From: an uncultured Bacilli bacterium
GTDB taxonomy: Bacteria > Bacillota_I > Bacilli_A > RF39 > UBA660
Length of the DNA stretch: 25,605 bases
Assembly (NCBI GenBank): GCA_934101795.1
Contig: CAKORY010000014.1
Coordinates: 1-25,605 of the forward strand
Reading direction: 5' to 3'
Within the stretch, counting starts at the first letter, position 1, and each line of letters opens with the position of its first letter. Under the pieces are notes generated by a model, which saw nothing but the letters and a program-made list of their open reading frames with translations, was not told the DNA's origin and ran no database searches. Positions 21,702 to 25,605 of the stretch are shown one piece after another. Position numbers and translations under genes: made by a program.

Positions 21702-21730
21702 ATTATAGCAAATTATTGATATTTTGTCTA
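21702..21730 (-). promoter_or_regulatory. Promoter of the tmRNA gene
   Basis: Minus strand: -35 TAGACA (21725-21730), 17-base spacer, -10 TATAAT (21702-21707), 11 bases before the mature 5' end. Confidence 0.85.
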
Positions 21731-21746
21731 TATTTTAGCAACAATT

Positions 21747-22652
21747 TCACTTGCTCAATCCATTCTTTTTTGCAAAATCATAAGCTAGGCCACCAATTTT
21801 AAACATATCATCATCAGTTGGTATTTTTTTTATAAAATCATTTAAATAATTTCCTAGTTCTTTTACATTAACCATTATTGTTCCTTTCGCCCATTTTGAA
21901 TTTTCATTTATGTCACTTACTCCGGGTAGACTTTGAACCATTAAATAATTACAAATTTTAGGAATAAAATAATTAATCCATGCAACATCTTCATTAATAT
22001 TTATATCAATAGTTGTAGCATGTCCATAGTCTCTAAGCATTATAATTATATGATTATCATTTATAGATAAAATGGTTATTTCAGAACTATTTAAGCCTTT
22101 TTTTAAATTATCAAAAATTACTTGTGATATATTTGTTTTTTTGCCATATAGTTTGATTGTATCATTTGAATTCAATAGACCACAACTTTGCATTATTTCT
22201 TCATTATTAACTACATACGAATGTAGTACATGTAATAATTCTGTTATGGACGTAACTTGAAGCATGAGCATAAATAGATTTTTATTAATGGAGTAACCTA
22301 TTAGTTCTTCATTTACTTTATGTGTTAGTTCCAAATCCATATTAACAAATATTTGTAAAAATATTTCTTTAAGATTATCATATTCTAATGGGCAATTTTT
22401 TATTTTTCTTCTATAATTTTCAAATAATTGGCTTATTAGATTATTTATATTTTCATTAAGGTCTAATAGTTTAGTTATTCTATCAAATGATATTTCTATT
22501 CTATCTAATGAACTTAATAATTTTTTTTCATATGATTCTAATTCATCAATATTATTTGGATTTAAAATGTTTGGAAATAATTCGCTTACTATTTCTTTTA
22601 TTAATGTGTCTAATTGAAAAAAATACTCTATTTTTATTATATTTCTGTCCAT
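21747..22652 (-). CDS. Unrecognised 301-residue protein after tsaD
   Basis: A soluble, mainly helical acidic protein with no membrane segment or signal peptide. The N-terminal half (1-150) is helical and rich in Leu, Ile, Glu and Asn (LLSSLDRIEISFDRITKLLDLNENI). A middle part looks alpha/beta: EITILSINDNHIIIMLRDYGHATTIDININ. It ends with FKIGGLAYDFAKKNGLSK. I recognise no family. The start is ATG 22652, with AAGGAG 5 bases upstream; a TTG 15 bases further up would include the ribosome binding site. It begins 8 bases after the tsaD stop and so probably shares its transcript. Confidence 0.7.
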   Translation of the reverse strand: MDRNIIKIEYFFQLDTLIKEIVSELFPNILNPNNIDELESYEKKLLSSLDRIEISFDRITKLLDLNENINNLISQLFENYRRKIKNCPLEYDNLKEIFLQIFVNMDLELTHKVNEELIGYSINKNLFMLMLQVTSITELLHVLHSYVVNNEEIMQSCGLLNSNDTIKLYGKKTNISQVIFDNLKKGLNSSEITILSINDNHIIIMLRDYGHATTIDININEDVAWINYFIPKICNYLMVQSLPGVSDINENSKWAKGTIMVNVKELGNYLNDFIKKIPTDDDMFKIGGLAYDFAKKNGLSK

Positions 22653-22660
22653 ATTTCTCC

Positions 22661-23665
22661 TTAACAAACATCTGCTTGAGATTCACCATTTAGTGAATAA
22701 TCCGCAAACTCTTTTTTTAAATAAAGTGGGTATGCTGCTGCCCCAATCATTGCAGCATTATCTGTACAATAAATAAACTCTGGAATACTTAATTTTGCAC
22801 CGTTTTTTTCTGCAACTTTATTAATTTCACTTCTTAAATATTTGTTAGCAGACACGCCACCAGCTACAAGAACATGCTTTATGCCTGTATTTTTCAAAGC
22901 TAAATCTGTTTTCCTTGCTAGTTCATCTATTGCAACGTATTGAAAACTAGCCGCTAAATCGGCTTCTCTAATCATATTACCACGTTGTTTTTCGTTATGT
23001 ACGACATTTATTATACGACTTTTTAGTCCACTATAACTAAAATTGTATGTATTATCCATTACTGGTCTTGGAAAGTCATATGTAACTTTTCCCTCTAAGG
23101 CTTTTTTTTCTATTCCTGGACCACCTGGATAAGGTATCCCTAGTATTCTTGCTACTTTATCATACGCTTCCCCTATTGCATCATCTAGTGTGCCACCTAA
23201 GAACTCAAAATCATAGTCATCTTTCATTACAACAAGTTCTGTATGGCCTCCACTTACTACTAAAGCAAGTAATGGAAACTCTAGCTCATTATTAATAGCG
23301 TTTGCATAAATATGACCAATTAGGTGATTTACAGCTATTAAAGGTTTGTTATAAACATAACTTAAAACTTTGGCAAATTCTATACCTACTAGAAGGGAAC
23401 CTAATAGTCCTGGTTTTTGAGTAACTGCTATTGCATCAACATCTTTTACTGTCATATTGGCTTTTTTTAGAGTTTCTTCTAGAACAATGGTTATATTTTC
23501 GGTATGCATACGAGAAGCTATTTCTGGTACTACGCCACCAAAATTTGCATGTGTATACATTTGAGTTAAAATTGTCATTGCTACAACTTCATGACCATTT
23601 CTAACAATAGCTATACTTGTTTCATCACAAGAAGTTTCAATTGCTAAAATGTTTATATCTTTCAT
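22661..23665 (-). CDS. tsaD: tRNA t6A37 threonylcarbamoyltransferase TsaD
   Basis: TsaD transfers the threonylcarbamoyl group to A37 of tRNAs reading ANN codons, together with TsaB and TsaE. This 334-residue protein shows the family signatures ILAIETSCDETS (6-17), VPEIASRMH, the metal-binding NHLIGHIYA (His pair about 112 and 116), VVSGGHTEL, LDDAIGEAYDKVAR and GGVSANKYLR, with the late CTDNAAMIGAAAYPLY. Length is normal. The start overlaps the region of the rimI stop codon, with GGGGGAT as ribosome binding site. It is fourth in the tsaE-tsaB-rimI-tsaD order usual in Firmicutes. Confidence 0.97.
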   Translation of the reverse strand: MKDINILAIETSCDETSIAIVRNGHEVVAMTILTQMYTHANFGGVVPEIASRMHTENITIVLEETLKKANMTVKDVDAIAVTQKPGLLGSLLVGIEFAKVLSYVYNKPLIAVNHLIGHIYANAINNELEFPLLALVVSGGHTELVVMKDDYDFEFLGGTLDDAIGEAYDKVARILGIPYPGGPGIEKKALEGKVTYDFPRPVMDNTYNFSYSGLKSRIINVVHNEKQRGNMIREADLAASFQYVAIDELARKTDLALKNTGIKHVLVAGGVSANKYLRSEINKVAEKNGAKLSIPEFIYCTDNAAMIGAAAYPLYLKKEFADYSLNGESQADVC

Positions 23666-24094
23666 TTACATCCCCCACTTCATAGTTATGGCATCAGCAT
23701 CTTTATAATATTTTTTCCTGATTCCAACTTCTTTAAAACCACATTTTCTATATAATGCTATTGCCCCAATATTTGTACTTGATACTTCTAATGTTATAGT
23801 TTCATCTTTACACTTTTTTTGGAGCTCATTTAATAGTTTATAACCTATGTGATTTAATCTGTATTTTTCATCAACATAAATACTTAATAAATCCATATTA
23901 TCTTCAAAATCTAAAGCATATAGGTAACCAACAACATTATTATTTTCTTCAGCTACCATTACTATTGCTAAATTGCTATCAATTTCAGATTCTATATGAT
24001 AAGTATTTTTAAAATTATTATGTAATTTGCTTCCTAATTTATTAATTGCTTCAACATCAGATTTAATTGCTTTTCTTATCAATTTCAACACCAA
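23666..24094 (-). CDS. rimI: Ribosomal-protein-alanine N-acetyltransferase-like GNAT protein (RimI)
   Basis: This GNAT acetyltransferase of up to 142 residues has VVGYLYALDFEDNMDLLSIYVDEKYRLNHIGYKLL (acetyl-CoA binding region, though the usual R/Q-xx-G-x-G/A loop is R-L-N-H-I-G-Y) and ALYRKCGFKEVGIRKKYY at the end. RimI acetylates ribosomal protein S18 in E. coli; the target here is not known, and its fixed place between tsaB and tsaD is usual in Firmicutes. The start is uncertain: TTG 24094, GTG 24091 and TTG 24082 are all possible. The last gives MIRKAIKSDVEAI, the common family start, with GGTG 6 bases before. It overlaps tsaB. Confidence 0.87.
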   Translation of the reverse strand: MVLKLIRKAIKSDVEAINKLGSKLHNNFKNTYHIESEIDSNLAIVMVAEENNNVVGYLYALDFEDNMDLLSIYVDEKYRLNHIGYKLLNELQKKCKDETITLEVSSTNIGAIALYRKCGFKEVGIRKKYYKDADAITMKWGM

Positions 24095-24623
24095 TTTTCT
24101 TTATATATAGCGGTTTAACACTGTGGACGTTAACAGGATTAACATTTTTTAAAAATTTATATACTTTTTCAATATCTATTTTGTAATTATCTATATATTC
24201 ACCGCTGTTTTCCATGTTGATAAAATCCGAATTATTAACATAAATATATTCTTTGGTTGGTTTCCAATTATCATCAAACTCTCCTAAATAACAACCGTTA
24301 CCGTCACTTATAGATACTTTTTTAGTGCTGTTACTAATACTCGATACTTCTAATGATGAAATTGTTTTAATTGGGATATTTAGTGTGTAAGAAAGTGTTT
24401 TAGCTATCGTAACTCCAAGTCTTACACCTGTAAATGAGCCTGGACCATTAACTACTATTATTTCATCTAATTTTTGACCTTCTATTAATTCTTTTATAGC
24501 AGGAAATATAAATTCACTATTATTTTTTTTGTTAATAACTTCTCGTTTATCCACAGGTTTACCATTATCAAGTAATATTACTATTATATCATTTAAATGT
24601 GTATCAATAAATAAAGTTTTCAT
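24063..24623 (-). CDS. tsaB: t6A biosynthesis protein TsaB
   Basis: TsaB is the non-catalytic ASKHA-fold partner that binds TsaD and TsaE in t6A synthesis. This 186-residue protein begins MKTLFIDTHLNDIIVILLDNG and has the signature VVNGPGSFTGVRLGVTIAKTLSY (58-80), then TISSLEV. It is shorter than many TsaB proteins (about 230 residues), and the central part is reduced. Its ATG shares a base with the tsaE stop (TAATG), which indicates translational coupling, and its 3' end overlaps rimI. Confidence 0.94.
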   Translation of the reverse strand: MKTLFIDTHLNDIIVILLDNGKPVDKREVINKKNNSEFIFPAIKELIEGQKLDEIIVVNGPGSFTGVRLGVTIAKTLSYTLNIPIKTISSLEVSSISNSTKKVSISDGNGCYLGEFDDNWKPTKEYIYVNNSDFINMENSGEYIDNYKIDIEKVYKFLKNVNPVNVHSVKPLYIKKIGVEIDKKSN

Positions 24624-25075
24624 TATAAAACTGCACTACATATTTCTTCATATTCTTCACCATGTGGCGTGAATACAAGTACTCTAGTATCCTCATCTAT
24701 TAGTTTAAATTTAATATCTAATCTTTTTTCTGGAAGTTTATCTTTAATAATATCAGCCCATTCAATGATAGTAACTCCGCCTTTATTAAAATAGTCATTA
24801 AAACCTATTGATTCATCTGTTTCTTCAAGACGATACACGTCCATATGATATAATGGTAGTTCTCCTGATGTATATTCTTTTATAATATTAAATGTTGGAC
24901 TTGTTATAGTTTCATCAATTGCCATTGCACTTGCAAATCCCTTTGTAAATACAGTTTTTCCACTGCCTAGCTCACCATATAAGCAAATTACCATATTAGG
25001 AAATTTTTCGCTTTCAATATCTTGAGCAATTCTTATTGTATCATCAACTGATCTTGATGTGTATTTATAATCCAT
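24623..25075 (-). CDS. tsaE: t6A biosynthesis ATPase TsaE
   Basis: TsaE (150 residues) is the ATPase of the TsaBDE complex. It has the Walker A motif YGELGSGKTVFTKGFA (33-48), followed by ITSPTFNIIKEY, LYHMDVYRL (Walker B-like region) and IIEWADII, all hallmark TsaE motifs. It is the first gene of the operon, with an AGGTGAT ribosome binding site 6 bases before ATG and a promoter in the gap after the 5S gene. Confidence 0.97.
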   Translation of the reverse strand: MDYKYTSRSVDDTIRIAQDIESEKFPNMVICLYGELGSGKTVFTKGFASAMAIDETITSPTFNIIKEYTSGELPLYHMDVYRLEETDESIGFNDYFNKGGVTIIEWADIIKDKLPEKRLDIKFKLIDEDTRVLVFTPHGEEYEEICSAVL

Positions 25076-25093
25076 TTCTAATCACCTACTCCT

Positions 25094-25123
25094 ATTATAA
25101 AGTAAAACTCATTATTAATACAA
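25094..25123 (-). promoter_or_regulatory. Promoter of the tsaE operon
   Basis: Minus strand: -35 TTGTAT (25118-25123), 18-base spacer, -10 TATAAT (25094-25099), followed by AGGAGTAGGTGATT before ATG. Confidence 0.6.
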
Positions 25124-25179
25124 GTATTATATTGTTATTTGACATTTTATTTGTATTTTTATATAAATAATTATTTTTA

Positions 25180-25190
25180 AGCAAAAAAAA
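25180..25190 (-). terminator. Terminal T-run of the rRNA operon after 5S
   Basis: The minus strand continues from the closing stem of 5S rRNA straight into nine T residues and GCTT. The 5S terminal helix plus this run probably acts as the terminator. Confidence 0.55.
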
Positions 25191-25295
25191 ATTGGCGACT
25201 ACCTATCTTAGCATTACACTATTTTCGGCGTATTAGGTCTTAACTTCTCTGTTCGGGATGGGAAGAGGTGTACCACCTAAGCTATCGTCACCAAT
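25191..25295 (-). rRNA. 5S ribosomal RNA, short (about 105 nt)
   Basis: The minus strand reads ATTGGTGACGATAGC at the 5' end and TAGTCGCCAAT at the 3' end, which pair to form helix I. Inside are CACCTCTTCCCATCCCGAAC and AGAAGTTAAGACC, the highly conserved 5S core. The length, about 105 nt, is shorter than the usual 115-120 nt; Mollicutes are known for such short 5S RNAs. Confidence 0.93.
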
Positions 25296-25365
25296 AAAGG
25301 ATTTTGTCCTTTAAAAAACCCGATAATGCAATGATATAATTCATCTAATTTAGAATAATTGTTTA

Positions 25366-25605
<240 letters not shown>

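Overview
The window looks like the chromosome of an AT-rich, Gram-positive, anaerobic Firmicute, most likely an uncultured Bacilli lineage close to the Mollicutes. The clues are strong AT bias in coding and non-coding DNA, canonical sigma-A promoters, strong AGGAGG-type ribosome binding sites, a short (about 105 nt) 5S rRNA, a tmRNA tag ending in AFA, and an [FeFe]-hydrogenase-like protein. TGG is the tryptophan codon throughout and one gene appears to end in TGA, so the standard bacterial code fits better than the Mycoplasma code. The exact taxon is inference.

Layout. 1-77: right end of an IS3-family insertion sequence. 208-2741: ribosomal protein operon rplK-rplA-rplJ-rplL on the minus strand, with a second promoter and an L10 leader in front of rplJ. 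2824-3822: a divergent membrane-anchored Ig-like protein. 3857-5097: two tandem membrane-anchored thioredoxin-fold paralogs. 5146-6942: a TetR regulator followed directly by an [FeFe]-hydrogenase-like protein, with an operator-like palindrome at the transcription start. 7119-8378: a dicarboxylate/amino-acid symporter. 8521-9450: an ER-type signal peptidase I with a long acidic tail. 9586-9953: two decayed XRE-type regulators. 10084-10158: tRNA-Cys. 10268-15398: an envelope group (lipoprotein, polytopic membrane protein, LysM protein, anchored unknown, PH-like protein, M23/SH3 hydrolase).

15496-21120 is the most unusual region. A tightly overlapping minus-strand operon encodes an AMP-forming acyl ligase, a dedicated acyl carrier protein, an Sfp-type phosphopantetheinyl transferase, two GT8-type glycosyltransferases and a PlsC-like acyltransferase. 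A second PlsC-like gene converges on it and shares the stop-codon region. No ketosynthase is present, so I infer a system that activates a ready-made acyl group, loads it on its own carrier and transfers it to a glycosylated acceptor, probably a surface glycolipid or glycopolymer.

21300-21730: tmRNA with its own promoter and terminator. 21747-25075: a t6A-modification operon tsaE-tsaB-rimI-tsaD followed by an unrecognised 301-residue protein. 25191-25605: 5S rRNA and the 3' end of 23S rRNA, both on the minus strand. Nearly all protein genes are on the minus strand; the exceptions are 2824-3822 and 15496-16251, plus the partial transposase at 1-42.
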